Shown here one piece after another: positions 6,715-14,763 of a stretch of DNA of 41,333 nt. The position numbers and the translations under genes are program-made. Numbering within the stretch: position 1 is the stretch's first letter; every line of letters starts with the position of its first letter. Location: the IMG/VR virus record IMGVR_UViG_3300030328_001105, positions 1-41,333 of that record; one strand, given 5' to 3'. The DNA is from a virus. Below the pieces are notes generated by a model. It had not been told where the DNA came from. It saw only the letters and a program-made list of their open reading frames with translations, and did no database searches.

Positions 6715-7392
6715 ATGGCTTTTAAAATGAGATACCAGGGTGCTGCTCGTCAAATGACTGCTCCTCTATATCAAAGACAAACATCGACAAATGTTTCTAC
6801 TGGTGAGTCTGTAGTTAAATATGACGAAAGAGGTAATAGAATTGTTAGTACACCTACAACAACTACTACTACAACTTCTGGTTATACGATTCCAGCTGTT
6901 GAAGCGCCTAAACCAACACAACCAAAAGAGATGGAAGCGAATGCGTGGACTGAGTGGAAAAAAAATAACCCTGAAGAATACAAAAGAAGATTACAAGAGA
7001 AGAAGAACAATCCTCCAAATCCTCCAACTCCTCCTAATCCAGTTCCAACTGGTGGTGTCACGCCTGGTGGATCAACTCCTGGATCTAGTGGTGATGGAAG
7101 TCCGGCGATAGTAGTGCCAGATCAAGTAGATTCAAATACAACTTGGGCTTCGGTTTCTGAAGCGCCACCAGTAAATTATAGTACAGGTGAAAATACACAA
7201 GTAGTTAATACTAGTAAGAGGAAAAAAGGTTTTAAACCATTTAAATGGACCAAGGATTTAAATATAAGATTTCCAAAAATCAGGATTGGTAAGCTAGGTA
7301 TTGGTAATGCATTGTTTGGAGCGAGAGGAATTCTTAATCCAAGAATGTGGGCTAATTGTAAAGGTGGTGGTTGTATGAGAAACCCGAGGTAA
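6715..7392 (+). CDS. Pro/Thr-rich low-complexity protein with CKGGGC tail
   Basis: A 225-residue protein. It has a short N-terminal tag (MAFKMRYQGAARQMTAPLYQ), a poly-Thr stretch (about residues 47-54) and a charged helix (WTEWKKNNPEEYKRRLQEKK). A Pro/Gly-rich hinge spans about residues 98-130. The C-terminus is very basic, beginning SKRKKGFKPFKWTKDL, and closes with CKGGGC and MRNPR. The basic end and Cys pair could bind nucleic acid or metal. The architecture (tag, flexible linker, basic end) suits an internal virion protein, but that is inference. Confidence 0.55.
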   Translation: MAFKMRYQGAARQMTAPLYQRQTSTNVSTGESVVKYDERGNRIVSTPTTTTTTTSGYTIPAVEAPKPTQPKEMEANAWTEWKKNNPEEYKRRLQEKKNNPPNPPTPPNPVPTGGVTPGGSTPGSSGDGSPAIVVPDQVDSNTTWASVSEAPPVNYSTGENTQVVNTSKRKKGFKPFKWTKDLNIRFPKIRIGKLGIGNALFGARGILNPRMWANCKGGGCMRNPR

Positions 7393-7414
7393 CTAATAAA
7401 TAAATAATAATAAA

Positions 7415-8083
7415 ATGGGATCATTAAGACACGGAAAAATGGAACAAGCTGGCGCTAGAAACGGCTTAAAACAAACAAGAATATCTAGTAGAGAACCTTT
7501 AAAACAAACATATGGAAATAGAAATTTCAAATCAACTGAAATAGCACAAGGTTTTGAAAATTATGATGCGCATAGAGCGAATGAGTTAGCAAGTTTTAGT
7601 AAAGAGCAACTAGAAGCTATGAAGCACAGTGATACGAGTGTCGTACATACGGATTTTAATAAAAATAAACTTGCTTTAGTTTCAGGAACAAAAACGACCC
7701 CTAAAAAAGGTGATATTAGTGGTGGTTTTCCAACTGATAGTCCAGTTATACCAAAAAACTCAGCTACTGCTTCTACATATACTGTCACTAATACAGTTGA
7801 TCCTAGTTTAAATAGAAGTGTTGACCAATCTCCACCAAAATTTGAAGTTCCTTTATCAGATTTTCAAGGAGACGTTCAATTGTCAAATAGAAGACCAGGT
7901 GCTAGTGGTGTTACTAAAGTTGAGACGTTTTTTAAACCAACTGATGTTTGGAGATGGGTTAGAGACAAATTTGGGCAGACCAAAAAAACAAATGAACAGC
8001 AAATTTCAAAATTAGAATTTGATGTTAATCAAAGAAAAGTTGATGCTTGGAATAAAAGAAGGGCAAGAGAAGAAAACAATTAA
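7415..8083 (+). CDS. Hydrophilic hypothetical protein
   Basis: A 222-residue polar protein with no membrane segment. The first third is basic with helical parts (RANELASFSKEQLEAMKHSD). The middle is Ser/Thr/Pro-rich and probably disordered. The end is helical and strongly charged (TDVWRWVRDKFGQTKK, then VDAWNKRRAREENN). It follows another low-complexity protein with a basic end, and the two may have related roles. The stop and the next ATG are two bases apart. Not recognised. Confidence 0.55.
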   Translation: MGSLRHGKMEQAGARNGLKQTRISSREPLKQTYGNRNFKSTEIAQGFENYDAHRANELASFSKEQLEAMKHSDTSVVHTDFNKNKLALVSGTKTTPKKGDISGGFPTDSPVIPKNSATASTYTVTNTVDPSLNRSVDQSPPKFEVPLSDFQGDVQLSNRRPGASGVTKVETFFKPTDVWRWVRDKFGQTKKTNEQQISKLEFDVNQRKVDAWNKRRAREENN

Positions 8084-8085
8084 TA

Positions 8086-8298
8086 ATGAAAACATCTACT
8101 TTAGGTTATATACACGATAGTCCTGATGTAAATAATAAACAAAATATAATTCAAGGTAATCACATTACAATGAAAGGTGTTGAGTTTAAAGTTTTAGGTA
8201 CAGATGATAGGGGTTATACAAAAATAATGTATCCTGGATATGACTATGTTTTTCCAGGCGCTAAGTATGTAATAGAAAAACCATTAAAAAATGTCTAA
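8086..8298 (+). CDS. Small conserved phage protein (DSPDVNN...YPG.DY.FPG type)
   Basis: A 70-residue protein with a compact beta pattern: GYIHDSPDVNNKQN, then IQGNHITMKGVEFKVLGTDD, then TKIMYPGYDYVFPGAKYV and EKPLKNV. I recall the combination 'SPD-x-N-N', 'I-T-M-K', 'V-L-G' and 'Y-P-G-x-x-Y-x-F-P-G' as a recurrent tiny protein near the holin and terminase genes of Bacteroidota phages. Its function is unknown. It overlaps the holin gene by 8 bases, so the two are probably translated together. Confidence 0.7.
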   Translation: MKTSTLGYIHDSPDVNNKQNIIQGNHITMKGVEFKVLGTDDRGYTKIMYPGYDYVFPGAKYVIEKPLKNV

Positions 8299-8746
8299 AA
8301 AGAAATTTAAAGATACAACAGTTGGACAACTTTTGTTTGGTGCTGCTTCAGTTATTAATCCCACATTAGGGAACGTCTTACAAGGTGTTACTTCACCTAA
8401 AGAAGCTATTGCAGCTATAACAAAATCAGATGCTTCTTCTGATGATAAAATAAAATTACAACAAATAATATACGAACAACAGAATAAAGAAATACAAGCT
8501 ATCACATCAAGATGGCAAGCAGATTCTATGTCAGATTCTTGGATGTCTAAAAATGTACGTCCATTAGTTTTGGTGTGGTGTATTGTTGTATTTTCTTTTG
8601 CAGGTATATTAGATAGCGTTGAAACTGTACCTTTTCACATAAACGCTACATGGAACGATACTTTTGAGAAAGTTATGATGGCGGTTGTTTTAGCCTATTT
8701 CGGTGGACGAAGTGGTGAAAAAGCAGCTAGTATATTTAAAAAGTAA
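8291..8746 (+). CDS. Holin of the 3TM type
   Basis: A 151-residue membrane protein. It has an N-terminal amphipathic segment (QLLFGAASVINPTLGNVL), then an Asp/Lys-rich linker and the signature TSRWQADSMSDSWMSKNVRP. Two hydrophobic segments follow at about residues 90-108 (LVLVWCIVVFSFAGIL) and 126-138 (VMMAVVLAYFGG), and it ends SGEKAASIF. The Arg-Trp-x-Ala-Asp...Asp-Ser-Trp...Ser-Lys-Asn-Val-Arg-Pro signature is that of the 3TM (gene transfer agent-like) holins as I know them. Holins permeabilise the inner membrane and release the endolysin; the M15 peptidase at 40219 is the natural partner, although 32 kb away. Confidence 0.8.
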   Translation: MSKKKFKDTTVGQLLFGAASVINPTLGNVLQGVTSPKEAIAAITKSDASSDDKIKLQQIIYEQQNKEIQAITSRWQADSMSDSWMSKNVRPLVLVWCIVVFSFAGILDSVETVPFHINATWNDTFEKVMMAVVLAYFGGRSGEKAASIFKK

Positions 8747-8753
8747 AAACACA

Positions 8754-8771
8754 AGTTATTAAGTGATAACT
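8754..8771 (+). other. Inverted repeat in the holin downstream gap
   Basis: AGTTAT and ATAACT are perfect 6-base arms around a 6-base loop, eight bases after the holin stop. The stem is AT-rich and no clear T-run follows, so termination would be weak. An operator-like site or a processing hairpin are alternatives. The rest of the gap (to 8807) is a TAAATT-type leader for the next gene. Confidence 0.3.
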
Positions 8772-8807
8772 ATATAGAGCAATAAATTAATTAAATTAAA
8801 TAAAATT

Positions 8808-9068
8808 ATGGAAACAAAAATTAAAAAAGAACAATTAGAATTAATACAAAAACAACAAGTTGAAGTTAACGACGCTTTAAGAAGTTTAGGTGTTTTAGAA
8901 ATGCAAAGAAACGGAGTTGTAAAACAAGTTTTTGACAAGCAAGAAGAAATAGAAAAAACTAAACAAGAATTAGAGAAAGAATATGGAAAGGTTAACATCA
9001 ATTTATCTGATGGTACTTATTCACCAATAGAGGAAGAAATTGTAGAAGAAAAAGAAAGTGGCAAGTAA
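8808..9068 (+). CDS. Small coiled-coil protein
   Basis: An 86-residue protein dominated by one long charged helix. It runs from KIKKEQLELIQKQQVEV through GVLEMQRNGVVKQVFDKQEE to EIEKTKQELEKEYGK, a heptad-like pattern typical of coiled coils. The end, VNINLSDGTYSPIEEE, is a conserved-looking acidic tail. No catalytic motif is present. Similar short coiled-coil proteins lie just upstream of terminase genes in related phages; I recall no proven function. The last bases overlap the GTG start of the next gene by 11, pointing to coupled translation. Confidence 0.65.
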   Translation: METKIKKEQLELIQKQQVEVNDALRSLGVLEMQRNGVVKQVFDKQEEIEKTKQELEKEYGKVNINLSDGTYSPIEEEIVEEKESGK

Positions 9069-9285
9069 TATTAGAAAAATTAGTATTGGTTCTGATTATA
9101 AAAATGATGCTATGCATTACTCTATAGGCCAACAAGTCTATGGAGGACATGAAATATCTCACATTCTTTTAGATGAATCAGACAAGTCTTATAATATACA
9201 TATAAAGAAAAACAATGAGGTGTTGCCTTGGAAGAAGTTTAATTCTAACATGGCAATATCTGTTGAGTATGATTTAGAGTATTAA
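9058..9285 (+). CDS. Small conserved Bacteroidota phage protein, GTG start
   Basis: A 75-residue protein beginning (M)ASNIRKISIGSDYKNDAMHY from a GTG codon. The N-terminal block and the ending WKKFNSNMAISVEYDLEY look like a conserved unit. I recall close relatives, with the same 'S-N-I-R-K-I-S-I-G-x-D-Y-K-N-D-A-M-H-Y' opening, upstream of terminase in marine Bacteroidota phages. That memory is why the GTG is preferred over the internal Met of DAMHY. The function is unknown. It overlaps both neighbours (11 bases upstream, 1 base downstream), so it belongs to a tightly coupled run leading into the terminase genes. Confidence 0.75.
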   Translation: MASNIRKISIGSDYKNDAMHYSIGQQVYGGHEISHILLDESDKSYNIHIKKNNEVLPWKKFNSNMAISVEYDLEY

Positions 9286-9890
9286 TGAAAAGTTTATACG
9301 ACTTCATAGTTAAACCTGTAGGAAAAGAATATGATAACACTATATTAATTGGTGATAAAAAAGTTATATTAAATACAAAAATTGAAAGTTTTAAATTTGT
9401 AAATAATATTGCAGAAGTAGTAAATACTCCAGCAGCTTTTAAAACACCTATAAAAAAAGGTGATTTAATAGTTATTCACCATAATGTGTTTAGAACTTTT
9501 TACGACATGCAGGGTAAAAAGAAAAAAAGTAGATCTTCTTTTATAGAAGGTTTATATTTTTGCTCTTTAGATCAAATTTATTTATATAAAAATAAAGACA
9601 AATGGTTGGCTTTTGGTGATAGATGTTTTATAAAACCTTTAAAATCAAAAAGCAAATTAAACGTTGAAAAAGAACAAAAACTTATAGGTATATTAAAAAT
9701 AGGTAATAGTTCCTTAGAAGCGCTAGAAATAAACGAGGGAGACTGTGTGGGATATACTCCATACGGGGAATATGATTTTATCATAGACAAAGAGCGTTTA
9801 TATTGTATGAAATCAAATGATATTGTTATAAAGTATGGAAGTAAAGAAAACCAAACAGAGTATAATCCAAGCTGGGCAAGTAGCGGTTAA
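9285..9890 (+). CDS. GroES-like fold phage protein
   Basis: A 201-residue protein starting in a TAATG overlap. Two successive blocks each look like a GroES beta barrel. The first block is DFIVKPVGKEYDN, then IAEVVNTPAAFKTPIKKGDL and VIHHNVFR. The second is DRCFIKPLKSK, then LIGILKIGNSSLEALEINEG and DCVGYTPYGEYDFIIDKERL. The pairing of 'F-I-V-K-P' with 'K-K-G-D-x-V-x-x-H' and 'F-I-K-P-L' with 'N-E-G-D-x-V-G' is the reason for this call. It ends YNPSWASSG. Related proteins in this genomic place are sometimes annotated as co-chaperonin GroES. It lacks an obvious mobile loop, so it may be a structural relative. It is distinct from the canonical groES at 2599. Confidence 0.6.
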   Translation: MKSLYDFIVKPVGKEYDNTILIGDKKVILNTKIESFKFVNNIAEVVNTPAAFKTPIKKGDLIVIHHNVFRTFYDMQGKKKKSRSSFIEGLYFCSLDQIYLYKNKDKWLAFGDRCFIKPLKSKSKLNVEKEQKLIGILKIGNSSLEALEINEGDCVGYTPYGEYDFIIDKERLYCMKSNDIVIKYGSKENQTEYNPSWASSG

Positions 9891-10110
9891 AGAGTTAATC
9901 AAAGTCGCTAAAGAACCAATTATTGAGTTTGGACCAGATATTTCCGCTGATAGATTAAAAAATGCAGCAGCAACTAAAAAGCTTGCTATATTTGATGCTT
10001 TTGAAATATTACAAAGAATACAAGAGGAAGAAGATATGTTAAATGATAAACCTAAAGAAGTTAAAGAAGAAAGAACTTTTAGAGGTTTTGCAGAAGGAAG
10101 ATCTAAGTAA
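9835..10110 (+). CDS. Probable terminase small subunit
   Basis: A 91-residue protein immediately upstream of, and overlapping, the large terminase by one base (TAATG). It has an N-terminal helix (SIIQAGQVAVKELIKVAKE) and a central helix (RLKNAAATKKLAIFDAFEIL) continuing into RIQEEEDML. It ends in a conserved-looking RTFRGFAEGRSK. The size, helical content and location fit the DNA-recognition subunit that starts packaging. No helix-turn-helix is obvious by eye, so position carries most of the weight. The start overlaps the preceding gene by 56 bases. The first usable ATG keeps the whole helical domain. Confidence 0.6.
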   Translation: MEVKKTKQSIIQAGQVAVKELIKVAKEPIIEFGPDISADRLKNAAATKKLAIFDAFEILQRIQEEEDMLNDKPKEVKEERTFRGFAEGRSK

Positions 10111-12332
10111 TGTACGAGCAAAGTTTATATAAAATATTACCTAAATATATAGATTCTAAAACTCTTAAAAAAAAGAATAGATATAAAAAATGGGAATATG
10201 GCTATAATGAAGAATATGATTTTATAGTTATAAGTCGTGATGGTACTGTAGGAGATGTATACGAAATACAAAATTTAAAAATAGCTTTACCCGCTAAACC
10301 TAAAGAAATTATAGATTTAGGGGATAAATGGGTGAAAGTAGAAATAGATAAACAATTATCAAGAATAAAAACTGTTTTTGATTGGGAACAATACCCAAAT
10401 GATTTTAAAGAAAAATGGTATGACTATATAGATAATGAGTTTAATAGAAGAGAACAAGGTTTTTGGTTTAAAAACAATGGAAAACCCACGTATTTAACTG
10501 GAACTCATTACATGTATTTACAATGGAGTAAAATTGATGTAGGAGCACCTGATTTTAGAGAATCAAATAGATTGTTTTTTCTTTTTTGGGAAGCATGTAA
10601 AGCTGATAATCGTTGTTATGGAATGTGTTATTTAAAAAATAGACGTTCTGGTTTTTCATTTATGGCTTCAGGAGAAGTAGTAAACATGGCAACTATTTCT
10701 AGTGATAGTAGATATGGTATATTATCTAAATCTGGACCAGATGCTAAAAAAATGTTTACAGATAAAGTAGTACCAATATCAGTTAATTATCCTTTTTTCT
10801 TTAAACCGATTCAAGATGGTATGGATCGACCTAAAACAGAATTAGCATATAGAGTACCAGCTTCTAAATTTACAAGACGTAATATAACATTAACATCAGA
10901 AGAAGCTTTTAAACAAGAACTACAAGGGTTAGATACAACTATTGACTGGAAGAATACTGGAGATAATAGTTATGATGGTGAAAAATTAAAACTATTAGTA
11001 CATGATGAGAGTGGTAAATGGGAAAGACCTAATAATATTTTAAACAACTGGAGGGTTACAAAAACCACATTAAGATTAGGTAGTAGAATTATAGGTAAGT
11101 GTATGATGGGATCTACTAGTAACGCTTTGGATAAAGGTGGTGATAATTTTAAAAAATTATATTATGATTCAGATGTTACACAAAGAAACAGCAATGGACA
11201 GACTCGCTCGGGATTATATAGTTTGTTCATACCTATGGAATGGAACTACGAAGGATACATTGATTCTTATGGCTTACCTGTCTTCGACACTCCAAAAAAA
11301 CCCACAGAAGATCCGCATGGTTTAAAGATAAAACAAGGTGTTGTTGAATATTGGCAGAATGAAGTAGATGGTTTAAAGCAAGATCAAGACGGTTTAAATG
11401 AATTTTATAGACAATTCCCTAGAACAGAAGAACACGCGTTTAGAGATGAAGCTAAATCATCTTTATTTAATTTAACAAAAATATACGAGCAAATTGATTG
11501 GAACGCTGATTTAAAAAACAGTAATGTAATAACACAAGGAAATTTTTACTGGTTAAATGGTGTTAAAGATACTCAAGTAATATTTACACCTCATAATAAT
11601 GGAAGATTTTTTGTTTCATGGGTTCCACCAGTGGAACTCCAAAATAAAGTAACAGTAAAAAGAGGTTTAAAATATCCAGGAAATGAACATTGTGGCGCTT
11701 TTGGATGTGATAGTTATGATATATCAGGAACAGTAGACAGTAGAGGGTCAAATGGTTCTTTACATGGTCTTACTAAGTTTAGTATGGAAAATGTACCACC
11801 TAATCATTTCTTTTTAGAATATATAGCTAGACCACAAACTGCCGAAATATTTTTTGAAGATGTTTTAATGGCGTGTATATTTTATGGAATGCCAATACTT
11901 GCTGAAAATAATAAACCTAGGCTTTTATATTATTTTAAAAGAAGAGGTTATAGAGGTTATTCTATGAATAGACCAGATAGAATTTATAACAAACTATCTG
12001 TTACAGAAAGAGAAATAGGTGGAATACCTAATTCTAGTGAAGATATTAAGCAAGCTCATGCAGCTGCTATTGAATCTTATATAGAAGATTATATAGGATT
12101 AAAGCCAGATGGTGATTATGGAAATATGTATTTCCAAAGAACATTAGAAGATTGGGCTAAATTTAATATAAATAATAGAACAACACATGATGCTTCTATT
12201 AGTTCAGGTTTAGCTATCATGGCTTGTAACAAGAACAAGTACAGACCAAATCCTATAGTTGAAAGAAAAGTTTATGATTTAGGATTTAAAAAATACAACA
12301 ACAAAGGATCAATGTCAAAAATAATTCAATAA
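10110..12332 (+). CDS. terL: Terminase large subunit (packaging ATPase-nuclease)
   Basis: A 740-residue protein. The ATPase half has a deviant Walker A (NRRSGFSF, Arg178-Gly181), a Walker B (KLLVHDESGKW, Asp299-Glu300) and a coupling motif (MMGSTSN, residues 332-338). The C-terminal nuclease half shows Asp534 in FGCDSYD as the first metal ligand and Asp694 in TTHDASIS as a late acidic residue, as in RNase H-fold terminase nucleases. It docks on the portal vertex and pumps DNA into the prohead. The start overlaps the small terminase candidate stop, and the portal start follows directly on its own stop, so packaging genes are translated as a block. The length and order match crAss-like phages. 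Confidence 0.93.
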   Translation: MYEQSLYKILPKYIDSKTLKKKNRYKKWEYGYNEEYDFIVISRDGTVGDVYEIQNLKIALPAKPKEIIDLGDKWVKVEIDKQLSRIKTVFDWEQYPNDFKEKWYDYIDNEFNRREQGFWFKNNGKPTYLTGTHYMYLQWSKIDVGAPDFRESNRLFFLFWEACKADNRCYGMCYLKNRRSGFSFMASGEVVNMATISSDSRYGILSKSGPDAKKMFTDKVVPISVNYPFFFKPIQDGMDRPKTELAYRVPASKFTRRNITLTSEEAFKQELQGLDTTIDWKNTGDNSYDGEKLKLLVHDESGKWERPNNILNNWRVTKTTLRLGSRIIGKCMMGSTSNALDKGGDNFKKLYYDSDVTQRNSNGQTRSGLYSLFIPMEWNYEGYIDSYGLPVFDTPKKPTEDPHGLKIKQGVVEYWQNEVDGLKQDQDGLNEFYRQFPRTEEHAFRDEAKSSLFNLTKIYEQIDWNADLKNSNVITQGNFYWLNGVKDTQVIFTPHNNGRFFVSWVPPVELQNKVTVKRGLKYPGNEHCGAFGCDSYDISGTVDSRGSNGSLHGLTKFSMENVPPNHFFLEYIARPQTAEIFFEDVLMACIFYGMPILAENNKPRLLYYFKRRGYRGYSMNRPDRIYNKLSVTEREIGGIPNSSEDIKQAHAAAIESYIEDYIGLKPDGDYGNMYFQRTLEDWAKFNINNRTTHDASISSGLAIMACNKNKYRPNPIVERKVYDLGFKKYNNKGSMSKIIQ

Positions 12333-14741
12333 ATGAAAATATATACTAATTCAAATAGTGCTTTTCCTAGTCAGGTAGTACCAGATATGGAAAAAGCTTC
12401 GTGGGAGTATGGGTCTCAAGTAGCGTCCGCTATTGAAACTGAATGGTTTAATCAAGGTAGAACTAAGGGCAATAGATACTTAACTAGTTGGAATAACTAT
12501 CATCATCTTAGATTATATGCTAGAGGTGAACAACCAGTTCAAAAATATAAAGATGAATTATCTATTAATGGTGATTTATCATATCTTAATTTAGATTGGA
12601 AGCCTGTACCTATTTTATCTAAATTTGTAGATATAGTTGTTAACGGTATATCTAGTAGAGAATTTGATATTAAAGCTTTTGCACAAGATCCTGAGTCTGT
12701 TAAAAAAAGAACAGAATACGCAAATGCAATTGCTCAAGATATGTTTGCTCAAGATCAGATTAAAAAAGTAAAAAATCTATTTAATATAGACGCTTCTCAA
12801 TCTGAAATACCAGCTGATCAACTTCCTAAAACTATGGAGGAATTAGAACTTCACATGCAATTGTCATACAAGCAAAGTATAGAAATTGCTGAAGAAGAAG
12901 CTATTACTACTACTCTAGCAAAAAATAAATGGGAATTAACTAAGAGAAGATTAAACGAAGACTTAGTTGTATGTGGTATTGCGGCTTGTAAGACAAGTTT
13001 TAATAAATCTAATGGTATAACTGTAGATTATGTAGATCCAGCTTATTTAATATATTCTTACACAGAAGATCCAAATTTTGAAGATATATATTACGTAGGT
13101 GAAGTTAAATCTATTACAATACCTGAATTAAAGAAAGAATTTCCTAATATTTCAAACGAAGAATTACAGCGTATTCAAGAAATGCCTGGTAATAGACAAT
13201 ATATTACAGGTTGGGGTAATTATGATAACAATACTGTTCAAGTTATGTATTTTGAATATAAGACATATATGAATCAAGTATTTAAATTAAAGCAAACTGA
13301 AAACGGATTAGAAAAAATAATTCAAAAAACAGATGAATTTAATCCTCCTCCTTCAGATACTTATAATAGAGTTTCACGTAGTATAGAAGTTTTATATAGT
13401 GGGGCAAAAGTATTGGGTACTGATACAATGCTTAAATGGGAATTAGCTGCAAACATGACACGACCATCAGCTGATACTACTAAGGTAGAAATGAATTATG
13501 CTATATGTGCTCCAAGAATGTATAAAGGTAAAATTGAATCACTAGTAAGTAAATGTACAGGATTTGCTGACATGATTCAATTAACTCATTTAAAAATGCA
13601 ACAAGTTTTAGCTAGAATGGTGCCAGATGGAGTGTTCTTAGATATGGACGGGCTTGCTGAAGTTGATTTAGGTAATGGTACCAATTATAATCCAGCTGAA
13701 GCATTGAACATGTATTTTCAAACTGGTAGTATTGTGGGTAGATCTTTAACGCAAGATGGCGAATTAAATAGAGGAAAAGTTCCTATTCAAGAATTAAACT
13801 CTACTGCTGGTGGAGCTAAATTACAAAGTCTTATACAAACTTATCAATATTATTTACAAATGATAAGAGATGTGACCGGATTAAACGAGGCTAGAGATGG
13901 TAGTATGCCTGATAAAGACGCGTTAGTAGGTTTAGCTAAAATGGCGGCTAATCAATCAAATATAGCAACTAAACATATTAATCAATCTAGTTTATTTTTA
14001 GCATTAAGAATATGCGAAAATATAGCTTTAAAATTAGTAGATGTTTTAGCTTTTCCATTAACACATAATTCTTTAATAGAAAGTATATCTTTATATAATG
14101 CACAAACACTAGCAGAAATTAGTAATTTAAATCTCCATGATTTTGGAATATTTTTAGAATTAGAACCAGATGATGAAGAAAAAGCTATGTTAGAACAAAA
14201 TATTCAAATAGCTTTACAAGCACAAGGTATTGATTTAGAAGATGCTATTGATATAAGGCAAATAAAAAATCTTAAACTTGCTAATCAAATGCTTAAGCAA
14301 AGACGTAAGAAAAAAATAGCAAGAGATCAAGCTCAACAACAACAAATTATTCAAGCTCAAGCCCAAGCAAATGCTCAAGCTTCTGAAGCAGCGGCTGTAG
14401 CTGAGGTTCAAAAGAATCAAGCTATTACTGAAGGTAAGGTTCAAATAGAAAATGCTAAATCACAATTTGAAATACAACGTATGCAAACAGAATTGCAGGT
14501 TAAACAGCAATTAGCAGCACAGCAATTTCAATATGACTTACAGTTGGCACAAATAAAAGTAGGAGCAGAAGGAACTAAAGAAAAAGAAATAGAAGATCGT
14601 AAAGATAAAAGAGTTAAATTACAAGCAACTCAACAAAGTGAACTAATAAATCAAAGACAGAATAATTCAGGTCCTATTGATTTTGAAGGTCAAAACAATA
14701 ATTTAGGTATAAACATACAAGAGTTAATGCCTAAAATTTAA
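12333..14741 (+). CDS. Portal protein
   Basis: An 802-residue protein directly after TerL. It shows the portal layout: an N-terminal helical wing (WNNYHHLRLYARGEQPVQKY), then VPILSKFVDIVVNGIS, an Asp/Tyr-rich core (GITVDYVDPAYLIYSY) and a helical stem region (IQTYQYYLQMIRDVTGLNEAR). The C-terminal 120 residues, from about 650, are a Gln/Ala-rich coiled coil (RDQAQQQQIIQAQAQANAQ) that probably forms the barrel or crown inside the head. The dodecameric portal is the DNA channel and head-tail connector. The length and motif order resemble crAss-like portals. The next gene follows after 22 bases. Confidence 0.9.
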   Translation: MKIYTNSNSAFPSQVVPDMEKASWEYGSQVASAIETEWFNQGRTKGNRYLTSWNNYHHLRLYARGEQPVQKYKDELSINGDLSYLNLDWKPVPILSKFVDIVVNGISSREFDIKAFAQDPESVKKRTEYANAIAQDMFAQDQIKKVKNLFNIDASQSEIPADQLPKTMEELELHMQLSYKQSIEIAEEEAITTTLAKNKWELTKRRLNEDLVVCGIAACKTSFNKSNGITVDYVDPAYLIYSYTEDPNFEDIYYVGEVKSITIPELKKEFPNISNEELQRIQEMPGNRQYITGWGNYDNNTVQVMYFEYKTYMNQVFKLKQTENGLEKIIQKTDEFNPPPSDTYNRVSRSIEVLYSGAKVLGTDTMLKWELAANMTRPSADTTKVEMNYAICAPRMYKGKIESLVSKCTGFADMIQLTHLKMQQVLARMVPDGVFLDMDGLAEVDLGNGTNYNPAEALNMYFQTGSIVGRSLTQDGELNRGKVPIQELNSTAGGAKLQSLIQTYQYYLQMIRDVTGLNEARDGSMPDKDALVGLAKMAANQSNIATKHINQSSLFLALRICENIALKLVDVLAFPLTHNSLIESISLYNAQTLAEISNLNLHDFGIFLELEPDDEEKAMLEQNIQIALQAQGIDLEDAIDIRQIKNLKLANQMLKQRRKKKIARDQAQQQQIIQAQAQANAQASEAAAVAEVQKNQAITEGKVQIENAKSQFEIQRMQTELQVKQQLAAQQFQYDLQLAQIKVGAEGTKEKEIEDRKDKRVKLQATQQSELINQRQNNSGPIDFEGQNNNLGINIQELMPKI

Positions 14742-14763
14742 ATTAATCATATAATATTTTATC

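Noticed and set aside
6821-7111. 96-residue open frame in another plus-strand frame within the Pro/Thr-rich gene
   Set aside because: It is an out-of-frame reading of repetitive codons (poly-Leu/Gln) inside a longer gene with a better start context.
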